Shown here one piece after another: positions 18,062 through 26,027 of a DNA stretch of 35,562 nt (position 1 is the stretch's first letter; every line of letters starts with the position of its first letter). The notes below the pieces were generated by a model. That model saw only the letters and a list, made by a program, of their open reading frames with translations, was not told the origin of the DNA and made no database searches. The position numbers and the translations under genes are program-made. The DNA is taken from positions 1 to 35,562 of the forward strand of contig CAMBEF010000004.1 in NCBI GenBank assembly GCA_945865495.1, written 5' to 3'. Source of the DNA: an uncultured Bacteroides sp. (GTDB taxonomy: Bacteria; Bacillota; Clostridia; Lachnospirales; Lachnospiraceae).

Positions 18062-18225
18062 AATGTGCTCATTAGAATCCCTTTGTTTGAAATCATCATA
18101 TCATGTGATTTTGAAAAGGTAAATAAGGATGACCCGAATGTGTTCAAAAAGTATGGCTATACAAAGTATGTCCATACTTAGAATAACAGGCGTTTGTGCC
18201 TGTGAAACAGGGGAGAGTTTCTACT

Positions 18226-18264
18226 CGGTTTCAAAAAATGAAAAAAAATACGATTTTGAAACCG
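18226..18264. promoter_or_regulatory. Inverted-repeat unit 1 upstream of the DUF4143 ATPase
   Basis: CGGTTTCAAAA (18226-18236) / TTTTGAAACCG (18254-18264); core TTTCAAAA-N17-TTTTGAAA. Confidence 0.65.
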
Positions 18265-18314
18265 GTAGCTTGCATATACTATTTGCAGCCTATATAATAA
18301 ATATTGTAGGACAG

Positions 18315-18347
18315 TTTCAAAAAATAAAAAAAATTAAACTTTTGAAA
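18315..18347. promoter_or_regulatory. Inverted-repeat unit 2 upstream of the DUF4143 ATPase
   Basis: TTTCAAAA (18315-18322) / TTTTGAAA (18340-18347), again with a 17-nt spacer; similar spacer sequence to unit 1. Confidence 0.65.
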
Positions 18348-18359
18348 GTGGGTGGATAT

Positions 18360-19559
18360 ATGAGAACCATTACAAGAGAAAAGTATCTTAATAGATTTAT
18401 TGAGTTGAACGGTACGCCTGACATTAAGATTATTACGGGTATCCGTCGTTCCGGCAAGTCAAAGCTGATGCAGGCATATATTGAATATCTGAAAAATCAT
18501 TTTGAAAATATCAATATCATATTTATTGATTTTATGGACTTGGCTTATGAAGATATTAAGGAATATCATGCACTGCATAATTATGTGGAGGAACACTATC
18601 AGGCAGGAAAAACTAATTATCTTTTTGTAGATGAAGTTCAGATGTGTCCAAAATTTGAGCTGGCAATCAACAGTCTATACTCAAAAGGTAAATACGACAT
18701 CTATGTGACGGGCTCCAACGCGTTCCTGCTAAGTGCAGATTTAGCAACTCTTTTTACCGGACGTTACATTGAAATTCATGTATTTCCGTTTAGCTTCAGG
18801 GAATATTGTAAGTATCATGAAGATATTCAGGACAAGGATAAATTGTTTGATGAGTATTCCATCAAAGGAGGGCTGGCTGGCTCTTATGCTTACAGAACAG
18901 AGAAGGACCGGACAAATTATATTAAAGAAGTTTATGAAACCATCGTAACAAGAGATCTGGTACAGAAATATGCCTTGCCGGACACATTGGTTTTGCAAAG
19001 ACTAAGCGAGTTCTTGATGGATAATATCAGCAATCTGACTTCACCCAATAAAGTAAGCCGGTTGCTGACGGCGAATGATACACCGACTAATCATGTAACG
19101 ATTGGCAGGTATATTAAATATCTGTGTAATGCGTTTGTATTTTATGATATTAAGCGCTATGACATTCGTGGGAAAAAATATCTTGAAAATTCTGAAAAAT
19201 TTTATCTTTGTGACAGCGGTATCCGCTATGCGATTCTTGGAAGCAGAAATATGGATTATGGCAGAGTTTATGAAAATATCGTATGTATTGAGCTGCTTCG
19301 CCGTGGTTATGACGTCTATGTAGGAAAGCTGTATCAGAAAGAAATCGACTTTGTTGCACAGAGAGGCAGTGAGAAAATTTATATTCAGGTTAGCGATAAC
19401 ATATCCGGACAGGAGACTTTTAACAGAGAAGTATCTCCACTTATTCAGATACGTGATGCTTACCCGAAATTGATTATTGCCAGAACGAAACATACAAAAT
19501 ATATTTATGATGGAATTGAGATTTATGATATAGCAGATTGGTTGTTGAAGGAAGAATAA
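18360..19559 (+). CDS. AAA ATPase with C-terminal DUF4143
   Basis: IKIITGIRRSGKSKLMQAYIEYLK (Walker A), NYLFVDEVQ (Walker B), ...CDSGIRYAILGSRNMDYGRVYENIVCIELLRRGYDVYVGKLYQKEIDFVA; ATG at 18360 preferred over ORF start 18129. Confidence 0.88.
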   Translation: MRTITREKYLNRFIELNGTPDIKIITGIRRSGKSKLMQAYIEYLKNHFENINIIFIDFMDLAYEDIKEYHALHNYVEEHYQAGKTNYLFVDEVQMCPKFELAINSLYSKGKYDIYVTGSNAFLLSADLATLFTGRYIEIHVFPFSFREYCKYHEDIQDKDKLFDEYSIKGGLAGSYAYRTEKDRTNYIKEVYETIVTRDLVQKYALPDTLVLQRLSEFLMDNISNLTSPNKVSRLLTANDTPTNHVTIGRYIKYLCNAFVFYDIKRYDIRGKKYLENSEKFYLCDSGIRYAILGSRNMDYGRVYENIVCIELLRRGYDVYVGKLYQKEIDFVAQRGSEKIYIQVSDNISGQETFNREVSPLIQIRDAYPKLIIARTKHTKYIYDGIEIYDIADWLLKEE

Positions 19560-19608
19560 GCAAATACATCAATTCTTCTGAATATGTCAGAAACATAGAA
19601 CAATAATC

Positions 19609-19638
19609 GAATAATCCTGCATGTTTTTCCACATACTA
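19609..19638 (+). promoter_or_regulatory. Candidate sigma-G promoter of spoVT
   Basis: GAATA (19609-19613) - 18 nt - CATACTA (19632-19638), fits the forespore sigma-G pattern GHATR-N18-CATWHTA; 34 nt downstream to ATG at 19679 region. Confidence 0.55.
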
Positions 19639-19678
19639 ACTCCAAAGCTGATATATAGAAGAAAATTGGAGGAAGATT

Positions 19679-20236
19679 ATGAAAGCAACAGGAATTGTAC
19701 GTCGTATAGATGACCTGGGAAGAATAGTCATACCTAAGGAGATCAGAAGAACCTTAAGGTTCCGGGAAGCTGACCCGGTTGAAATATTCACGGGAACAGA
19801 CGGAGAGATTATTCTTAAGAAATATTCACCGGTGGGAGAGCTTGGAAGTTTTGCAAGACAGTACGCAGACGCGCTTGCGCAGACATCAGGACATATAGTA
19901 TGTATAACTGACAGGGACAGAGTTATTGCAGTGTCGGGAGGTGACCGTAAGAATCTCCTTGGAAAAGAAGTGAGCAGAGGACTTCAGAATGTAATCGAAG
20001 ACAGGATGAATCTCTGTGCACAGCGCTCCGACAGGGAATATGTGGACATAACGGCAGGGCAGACGGACAATCAGGAAGATTATGCATGGCAGGCAGTCAG
20101 CCCGATTCTTTGTGAGGGCGATGCCATAGGTGCAGTCATAATCACAAGCAGGGATGCAGGAAGCAGATGTACAGAGACAGAGAGCAAACTGGCACATTCC
20201 GCGGCGGCATTTCTTGGCAAACAGATGGAATCGTAG
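19679..20236 (+). CDS. spoVT: Stage V sporulation protein T (AbrB-type N-terminus + GAF-like C-terminus)
   Basis: MKATGIVRRIDDLGRIVIPKEIRRTLRFREADPVEIFTGTDGEIILKKYSPVGELG; ggagg RBS. Confidence 0.95.
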   Translation: MKATGIVRRIDDLGRIVIPKEIRRTLRFREADPVEIFTGTDGEIILKKYSPVGELGSFARQYADALAQTSGHIVCITDRDRVIAVSGGDRKNLLGKEVSRGLQNVIEDRMNLCAQRSDREYVDITAGQTDNQEDYAWQAVSPILCEGDAIGAVIITSRDAGSRCTETESKLAHSAAAFLGKQMES

Positions 20237-20273
20237 TACAATATAATAATACTACCGGAAATGAGGATAAGCT

Positions 20274-20771
20274 ATGAATGAACAGTATATAAAAGAGCAC
20301 TATGGCTTTGAAGATGTAAGAAATGTCGTAGCTAAGTTAAGGGACAGGGACGGCTGTCCGTGGGACCGCGAGCAGACACATGAGAGCATAACAGGATGCC
20401 TGCGTGATGAGAGTGAAGAAGTAATTGAAGCAATAGAGAACAGGGATTATCTTAATCTCCGGGAGGAACTTGGAGATCTCCTGCTTCAGGTGCTTCTGCA
20501 TGCAAGAATAGCTGAAGAAAATGGTGAATTTACACTTGAAGATGTGATAGACGAGCTGGGACATAAGCTTGTCAGACGCCATCCGCATGTATTTGGCGAT
20601 GAAGAGCAGCTTAACGATGCCAAAGCGGGACATGCAAGGTGGAATGATGTTAAGAAGCAGGAGAAGCTTGACCGCATAAATGAGTATGAGCAGTGGATAG
20701 CTGAAGGGAAGCTTGAACCGCAGGTGCTTGACAGATACAAGAAGATGCTTGCGGACAAAGGCCTGTTATAA
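20274..20771 (+). CDS. mazG: MazG-family nucleoside triphosphate pyrophosphohydrolase
   Basis: VVAKLRDRDGCPWDREQTHESITGCLRDESEEVIEAIENRDYLNLREELGDLLLQVLLHARIAEE. Confidence 0.95.
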   Translation: MNEQYIKEHYGFEDVRNVVAKLRDRDGCPWDREQTHESITGCLRDESEEVIEAIENRDYLNLREELGDLLLQVLLHARIAEENGEFTLEDVIDELGHKLVRRHPHVFGDEEQLNDAKAGHARWNDVKKQEKLDRINEYEQWIAEGKLEPQVLDRYKKMLADKGLL

Positions 20772-20854
20772 ATTCTATACCGCCGGCACTTATATAATAT
20801 GTCGGAAAAAGCGTAAAATGCGCGGTTAAGTATTGATAAAAATGTCAAATCTTC

Positions 20855-20882
20855 TTGACAAAAGGGGCTTAGATAGTATAAT
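20855..20882 (+). promoter_or_regulatory. Consensus sigma-A promoter of the HU gene
   Basis: TTGACA (20855-20860) - 16 nt - TATAAT (20877-20882), both hexamers perfect; about 65 nt upstream of the hup ATG. Confidence 0.75.
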
Positions 20883-20946
20883 TAAGCTAGTTGGGCGTGT
20901 ATCAACAAATAATAACTATAATCCGAATGAGGAGGAGTTCACTAAG

Positions 20947-21222
20947 ATGAATAAGACAGAGTTAGTTGCAGCAATGTCAGAGAAGTCAGAATTGACAAAG
21001 AAGGACAGTGAGAAGGCATTAAAGGCATTCATGGATGTCGTTGCAGAAGAACTTAAGAAGGGCGAGAAGATCCAGCTTGTAGGCTTCGGTACATTCGAGG
21101 TTGCTCAGAGAGCAGCAAGAACAGGTAAGAACCCACAGACAGGTAAGGCTATTAAGATTCCTGCTACAAAGGCTCCTAAGTTCAAGGCTGGTAAGGCACT
21201 TAAGGATACTGTTAATAAGTAA
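20947..21222 (+). CDS. hup: HU-family DNA-binding protein
   Basis: MNKTELVAAMSEKSELTKKDSEKALKAFMDVVAEELKKGEKIQLVGFGTFEVAQRAARTGKNPQTGKAIKIPATKAPKFKAGKALKDTVNK; start 20947 after gaggag RBS. Confidence 0.96.
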   Translation: MNKTELVAAMSEKSELTKKDSEKALKAFMDVVAEELKKGEKIQLVGFGTFEVAQRAARTGKNPQTGKAIKIPATKAPKFKAGKALKDTVNK

Positions 21223-21254
21223 TTCATCAGAATTAGTTATAGTTTATGAAAGAT

Positions 21255-21284
21255 GCGCCGGGACACCTGTTCCGGCGCCTTTTA
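21255..21284 (+). terminator. Rho-independent terminator after hup
   Basis: GCGCCGG gacacctgtt CCGGCGC followed by CTTTTAT. Confidence 0.75.
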
Positions 21285-21323
21285 TGTTATTACAATTATC
21301 GAATGGACAGGAACGGAGTAAGT

Positions 21324-21563
21324 ATGAGACTTGACAAATATTTAAAAGTATCACGGCTTATCAAACGCCGGACGGTTGCTAATGATGCATGTGATGCAGG
21401 ACGTGTTATTGTCAATGACAAGGTCGTAAAAGCGTCGTATGATGTTAAAGAAGGCGATGTGATAGAGATTCAGTTTGGCAATAAGTCAGTAAAGGTTCGT
21501 GTTACGGATATAAGAGATACGACTAAAAAAGAAGAAGCCAAGGATATGTTTGAATATATCTGA
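21324..21563 (+). CDS. S4-domain RNA-binding protein (YabO/RqcP type)
   Basis: MRLDKYLKVSRLIKRRTVANDACDAGRVIVNDKVVKASYDVKEGDVIEIQFG; start 21324 after aacggag RBS; syntenic position matches yabO. Confidence 0.92.
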   Translation: MRLDKYLKVSRLIKRRTVANDACDAGRVIVNDKVVKASYDVKEGDVIEIQFGNKSVKVRVTDIRDTTKKEEAKDMFEYI

Positions 21564-21627
21564 TAATTATTCATAATCCCGGAAGGACAGGTATATATTT
21601 ATAGTAAGATGTCAGTCTGGAGGGATT

Positions 21628-21918
21628 ATGATGGATGAGAAGCCAAAGCTTGCAAGAAAGCATTCGCTTGATATGGAGAACAGGGAGAAGGCAAGGATAA
21701 CCGGCGTTAATGACGTTATTTCATTTGACCTTGAGAATGTTCTCCTTGAGACGGATTACGGCATGATGACAATACATGGTGATGATCTTCATGTAAGGCG
21801 TCTGTCGGTGGAAAAAGGCGAAGTGGATGTTGACGGGCGCATAGATGCAATTCAGTATTCGGATGTAAAAAGCTATGCCAAAAAGGGAAGCTCTGTGATG
21901 TCGAGGCTGTTCGGGTGA
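21628..21918 (+). CDS. yabP: Sporulation protein YabP
   Basis: RKHSLDMENREKARITGVNDVISFDLENVLLETDYGMMTIHGDDLHVRRLSVEKGEVDVDGRIDAIQYSD; synteny. Confidence 0.93.
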   Translation: MMDEKPKLARKHSLDMENREKARITGVNDVISFDLENVLLETDYGMMTIHGDDLHVRRLSVEKGEVDVDGRIDAIQYSDVKSYAKKGSSVMSRLFG

Positions 21919-22367
21919 GTACGCTGATAACGTGGGAGTGGGGCTATCTGCTTACTTCCATGATGTGGGGGATGGTGCTTGCGGGATGCTATGACATTAT
22001 AAGGGTGTTCAGAAGGGTTGTTGTCCACAGGGGCGTCCGGTGGATTTTTGCAGAAGATATGGTATACTGGATGTGCAGCGGATTCGTGATATTCCATGTC
22101 ACATTTCTTATAAATGACGGAACTATAAGAAGTTTTTCGATAGCAGGATTTGCAATAGGAGCTGCGATATACAGGGTGGCAACACATAACTGGCTTGTTG
22201 ACATGCTTGCAGCATGTATTAATTTTTTACTGATTCCATTGAAAATGTTAATAAGATATTTTAAAATGTTATTCAGTTGGATTTTTAAAGTGAAGGTGAC
22301 ATTGGATGAGAAAGTTCGAGACAAAACAGGGAAGACAGGCGAGACTGAAAAGACAGAGACGCTCTAA
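21915..22367 (+). CDS. yabQ: Spore cortex biosynthesis protein YabQ
   Basis: Hydrophobic protein, WMCSGFVIFHVTFLINDGTIRSFSIAGFAIGAAIY; overlaps the yabP stop; synteny yabP-yabQ-divIC. Confidence 0.88.
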   Translation: MSTLITWEWGYLLTSMMWGMVLAGCYDIIRVFRRVVVHRGVRWIFAEDMVYWMCSGFVIFHVTFLINDGTIRSFSIAGFAIGAAIYRVATHNWLVDMLAACINFLLIPLKMLIRYFKMLFSWIFKVKVTLDEKVRDKTGKTGETEKTETL

Positions 22368-22644
22368 CATACTGGCTATGGCAGCAGCAATCGTGGTCGT
22401 GCTGGTGCTGAGTATTGTTGTGTTTACAGGCAAGAGATCGCTTGATGCCAAAGGAAGAGAGTATGATTCGCGGCGTGAAGAACTGTCACAGCAGATTGTC
22501 GAAGAGGAATCCAGAAGCCAGTCACTTGAGGAATACAAAAAATATGTCAAAACCAAGAAGTTTGTTGAAGAGATTGCCAAGAATAAGTTTGGACTGTTAT
22601 ATCCTGATGAGATAATCTTCAGGTCTGAAGGTTCGGGCAGATAA
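22306..22644 (+). CDS. divIC: Septum formation initiator DivIC/FtsB
   Basis: One TM, coiled coil, then YKKYVKTKKFVEEIAKNKFGLLYPDEIIFR; synteny. Confidence 0.9.
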   Translation: MRKFETKQGRQARLKRQRRSNILAMAAAIVVVLVLSIVVFTGKRSLDAKGREYDSRREELSQQIVEEESRSQSLEEYKKYVKTKKFVEEIAKNKFGLLYPDEIIFRSEGSGR

Positions 22645-22661
22645 TTGAAGCGCATTACAGG

Positions 22662-22686
22662 ACGCAGCCGCATGGCTGCGTTTTTT
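22662..22686 (+). terminator. Rho-independent terminator after divIC
   Basis: ACGCAGCC gcat GGCTGCGT TTTTT. Confidence 0.75.
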
Positions 22687-22751
22687 GTCGACCAAATGTA
22701 AAGGCAGCATAAGTCATTTTGACAAAACATGCAGTCGCTTAACTGTATAAT
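22683..22751 (+). promoter_or_regulatory. Candidate Spo0A-activated sigma-A promoter of spoIIE
   Basis: TTGACA (22719-22724) - exactly 21 nt - TATAAT (22746-22751); reverse-strand 0A-like box TTTTGTCAAAA overlaps the -35 (22717-22727); second 0A-like box TTTTGTCGACC at 22683-22693. Confidence 0.65.
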
Positions 22752-22824
22752 GTCATGAAGAAAACGGCGGAATACATACGCCGGTAAGACTATAAGCGAC
22801 TATAAGCAGACTGGAGTTTGACAG

Positions 22825-23919
22825 ATGGAGACATATGACATTAAGATTGCATACTCAAAGGGAAAGCTGGAAGAATCAGCAAGAACATTCAGAAGGTTAA
22901 GTGAATCATGTGCCGATTGCGAGATAGCCAATGAACTTTCGGTGATGGCGGAAGTGATTGAACACTGCCTCGATGCCGGAGAAGAGCTTAAGGAGCCGGC
23001 TCCGCAGGTAAGGGGGAGCATAGAAAAAAGGCTTGCAAGAAGAGGAATCCGTGTGAAGAATATGTGTGTTCTGGCAACCAATGACAGGCCGATAGAGATG
23101 ATAATGCAGGCAAGAACCGCAAGAAAAGGCAATATAAGTGCTAAAGAGATATGCAAATGTCTGGAGAATATTCTTGGAATTGATTTTGAACCTTCAGAGG
23201 TCAACAGACGGCTTGTCAATGAGACATATCATGATTATATATTTGTACAGAGTCCGAGGTATCAGACGATAGTCGGCAAATGTTTTGTTACTTCTGATAT
23301 TGATGGCGTATCAGGGGATAACTATTCGGTTGAATATCTTAGCAGTGGAAAACTTGCGGTTACGATTGCGGACGGAATGGGCAGCGGAGCAAGGGCAAGG
23401 AGTGAAAGCGGCGTTGTTATAGAACTGCTTGAGCAGAGCCTTGATGCGGGCTTTGATGCAAGGGCTGCAATAGAACTTATAAATGCTGCAATATCGGCAG
23501 GGAGGCGCGAATGCCATCCGGTGACTGTTGATAACTGTCTTATAGACAGATATTCGGGAATCGCGGAGTTTATAAAGCTTGGTGCAGCATCAACATTTAT
23601 AAGAAGAGACGGATGGGTTGAGATAATCCGTTCCACAACATTGCCTATCGGAGTGCTTGAAAGGATGGACTATGACGGAACGTCCAAAAAACTGTATGAC
23701 GGAGACTATATAATAATGGTGAGTGACGGGGTAATAGAGGCACTTGACGGAGATGACAAGGAAGAACAGATGGTAAGGATTATACAGAATATAGACGTGC
23801 GCGTGCCGGATGTGATTGCAAGTGACATAATAGAGGCGGCAACACAGGGAAAGACCGGGATAACGGATGATATGAGTGTGATAGTCACAGGGATATTTGA
23901 CACACAAATTAATCTGTAA
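22825..23919 (+). CDS. spoIIE: SpoIIE-like PP2C phosphatase without the N-terminal membrane domain
   Basis: VTSDIDGVSGDNYSVEYLSSGKLAVTIADGMGSGARARSESGVVIELLEQSLDAGFD, LPIGVLERMDYDGTSKKLYDGDYIIMVSDGVIEA, GITDDMSVIVTGIF; 364 aa, no TM segments; synteny divIC-spoIIE-tilS. Confidence 0.88.
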   Translation: METYDIKIAYSKGKLEESARTFRRLSESCADCEIANELSVMAEVIEHCLDAGEELKEPAPQVRGSIEKRLARRGIRVKNMCVLATNDRPIEMIMQARTARKGNISAKEICKCLENILGIDFEPSEVNRRLVNETYHDYIFVQSPRYQTIVGKCFVTSDIDGVSGDNYSVEYLSSGKLAVTIADGMGSGARARSESGVVIELLEQSLDAGFDARAAIELINAAISAGRRECHPVTVDNCLIDRYSGIAEFIKLGAASTFIRRDGWVEIIRSTTLPIGVLERMDYDGTSKKLYDGDYIIMVSDGVIEALDGDDKEEQMVRIIQNIDVRVPDVIASDIIEAATQGKTGITDDMSVIVTGIFDTQINL

Positions 23920-23979
23920 TAATATGTTGCAGTAATATGTTTCAGTAAGTGTTAAGATGCAGCAATTAGGCACAGCAGA

Positions 23980-25536
23980 ATGGGGATTGACGTGGATTTT
24001 ACGGATAAAGTTTGCAGATACATAAAAGATAATAAGATGATTGGCGCAGGAGATTGTGTGGTCGTGGGACTGTCAGGCGGGGCTGATTCGGTGAGCCTGC
24101 TTATGGTGCTTGACAGCCTAAAGGAGCGGATGGCGTTTGAACTTAGGGCACTTCATGTTAATCATGGCATACGCGGTGAAGAGGCAATGCATGATGAGCT
24201 TTTTACGAAGGAACTCTGTGACAGGCTGGGAATCAGGCTTAAGACGGTTCACATAGATGTCCCGGCGCTTGTAAAAGAGACACATATGTCATCTGAGGAA
24301 GCGGGAAGGCATGCGCGTCAGGACGAATTTGCAAGGCTGTGTACCGAGATTGAAAAAGAGCAGACAGCAGGACAGCCGGTAGGACGGACAGGCAGACGTG
24401 TGGTAGTTGCGCTTGCACACCACATGGATGACCAGGCAGAGACGGTGCTTCATAATCTTGTGCGCGGAAGTGCGCTTAAGGGCCTTGCGGGAATGTCACC
24501 TGTGAATATTATGTATGGCAGCTGTGATGGCGTAAGAACAGGTTATACAATAATAAGACCGCTGCTTTGTGTGAGGCGTGCGGCAATAGAAGAGTGGCTT
24601 CACGAACATAATCAGGAATATTGCACGGACAGTACCAATCTTGGCAATGATTATACCAGAAACCGCCTGCGCAATACGATTATTCCAATGCTTAATGATA
24701 TGGTGAACGCCAATGCGGTCAGCAATATAGCGTCTGCGGCTGCATTTGCGAAAGAAGCACAGGATTATATAAACAGGCAGGCAGAAGCGGCGTTTGCCCT
24801 CTGCGCAGATGTGCGCGAGCGTGAGACTGTAATAGATGCAGTCAGGCTTTCACAATATGACAGGATTATAAGAAAATATGTAGTGCATATGGCTATAGCC
24901 GCAACAGCCAAGGCAGCCAAGGATATATGCGCGGTTCATGTCGAAAGTGTTGAAGCACTTATTGAGGCCGGAACCGGAAGCAGTGTGGATATTCCGTATG
25001 GACTTAAGGCAAGGCGCAGGTATTCCGAAATAGTCATTCAAAAAGCTGATATGAAGTGCAATAGGCAAAGCGGCGATGCGGATGAACATGATGGATGCTG
25101 GTACTCAAAAAGCGGATGGTATACGGCTGACCATATTAATTTGCAAAAAAATGCACATTCATTCCAACAAAATGACTATACGAAATTAATTGATTATGAT
25201 AAAATTAAATTTAATCTGCAATTAAGAACAAGACAGGAAGATGACTTTATCTGCGTGTATAGTGATGGACGGAGCAAGAAGCTCGGCAGGTTCATGATTG
25301 AGCAGAAGATACCTGCCGAATACAGAGACAGGGTCCTTGTTGTTGCAGATGGCAATGAGATCGTATGGATAGTCGGATTCAGAATGAGTGAGCGGTATAA
25401 GGCTCTGGATACGACAGTAAATACAGCAACGATAAGTGTTGAGAATGGATCAGGAGGAGACAATGGAGAAGATATCAGAATTAATCAGCCAGAAGGCAGT
25501 GGAGACAAGAATAGCAGAGATAGCAGAGCAGATTAA
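23980..25536 (+). CDS. tilS: tRNA(Ile)-lysidine synthase
   Basis: CVVVGLSGGADSVSLLMVLDSLKE (SGGxDS), LRALHVNHGIRGEEAMHDE, LAHHMDDQAETVLHNLVRGSALKGLAGM. Confidence 0.95.
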   Translation: MGIDVDFTDKVCRYIKDNKMIGAGDCVVVGLSGGADSVSLLMVLDSLKERMAFELRALHVNHGIRGEEAMHDELFTKELCDRLGIRLKTVHIDVPALVKETHMSSEEAGRHARQDEFARLCTEIEKEQTAGQPVGRTGRRVVVALAHHMDDQAETVLHNLVRGSALKGLAGMSPVNIMYGSCDGVRTGYTIIRPLLCVRRAAIEEWLHEHNQEYCTDSTNLGNDYTRNRLRNTIIPMLNDMVNANAVSNIASAAAFAKEAQDYINRQAEAAFALCADVRERETVIDAVRLSQYDRIIRKYVVHMAIAATAKAAKDICAVHVESVEALIEAGTGSSVDIPYGLKARRRYSEIVIQKADMKCNRQSGDADEHDGCWYSKSGWYTADHINLQKNAHSFQQNDYTKLIDYDKIKFNLQLRTRQEDDFICVYSDGRSKKLGRFMIEQKIPAEYRDRVLVVADGNEIVWIVGFRMSERYKALDTTVNTATISVENGSGGDNGEDIRINQPEGSGDKNSRDSRAD

Positions 25537-25987
25537 TAAGGAATACGAAGGCCGTGACGTACACCTTATCTGTATACTTAAAGGCAGCCTTTTCTTCACA
25601 TGTGAGCTTGCCAAGAGACTTACGGTTCCGGTAACTATAGATTTTATTCAGGTCTCAAGCTATGGCTCAGGTACTGTATCAAGCGGCAATATTAAGATTA
25701 AAAAAGAGCTTGATGAGAGCATTGAAGGAAGAGATGTAATAGTAATTGAGGATATAATTGATTCGGGTAATACACTGTCTAAGCTCGTACCTTATCTTCA
25801 GGCAATGAAGCCGGCATCACTTAAGATCTGTACACTGCTTGATAAGCCGGACAGACGTGAGGCAGATGTAAAGGTTGATTATAACGGATTTGAGATACCT
25901 GATAAGTTCGTAATAGGATATGGTCTTGACTATGACCAGAGATATAGAAATCTTCCATATATAGGCGTAATAGAGTTCGTTGATTAA
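25463..25987 (+). CDS. hpt: Hypoxanthine phosphoribosyltransferase
   Basis: MEKISELISQKAVETRIAEIAEQINKEYEGRDVHLICILKGSLFFTCELAKRL...VIVIEDIIDSGNTLSKL (PRPP loop); start 25463 after caggagga RBS. Confidence 0.95.
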   Translation: MEKISELISQKAVETRIAEIAEQINKEYEGRDVHLICILKGSLFFTCELAKRLTVPVTIDFIQVSSYGSGTVSSGNIKIKKELDESIEGRDVIVIEDIIDSGNTLSKLVPYLQAMKPASLKICTLLDKPDRREADVKVDYNGFEIPDKFVIGYGLDYDQRYRNLPYIGVIEFVD

Positions 25988-26027
25988 GATATGCCGTATA
26001 TAGGAATGTCAGATAGAGGAGAATCAG

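Noticed and set aside
18129-18359. Long N-terminal extension of the DUF4143 ATPase ORF
   Set aside because: Covers the inverted-repeat regulatory units and a gene remnant; the family-like start MRTITREKYL at 18360 fits better.
20833-20946. N-terminal extension of HU
   Set aside because: Contains the consensus promoter; HU starts at MNKTELVAAM with a good RBS.
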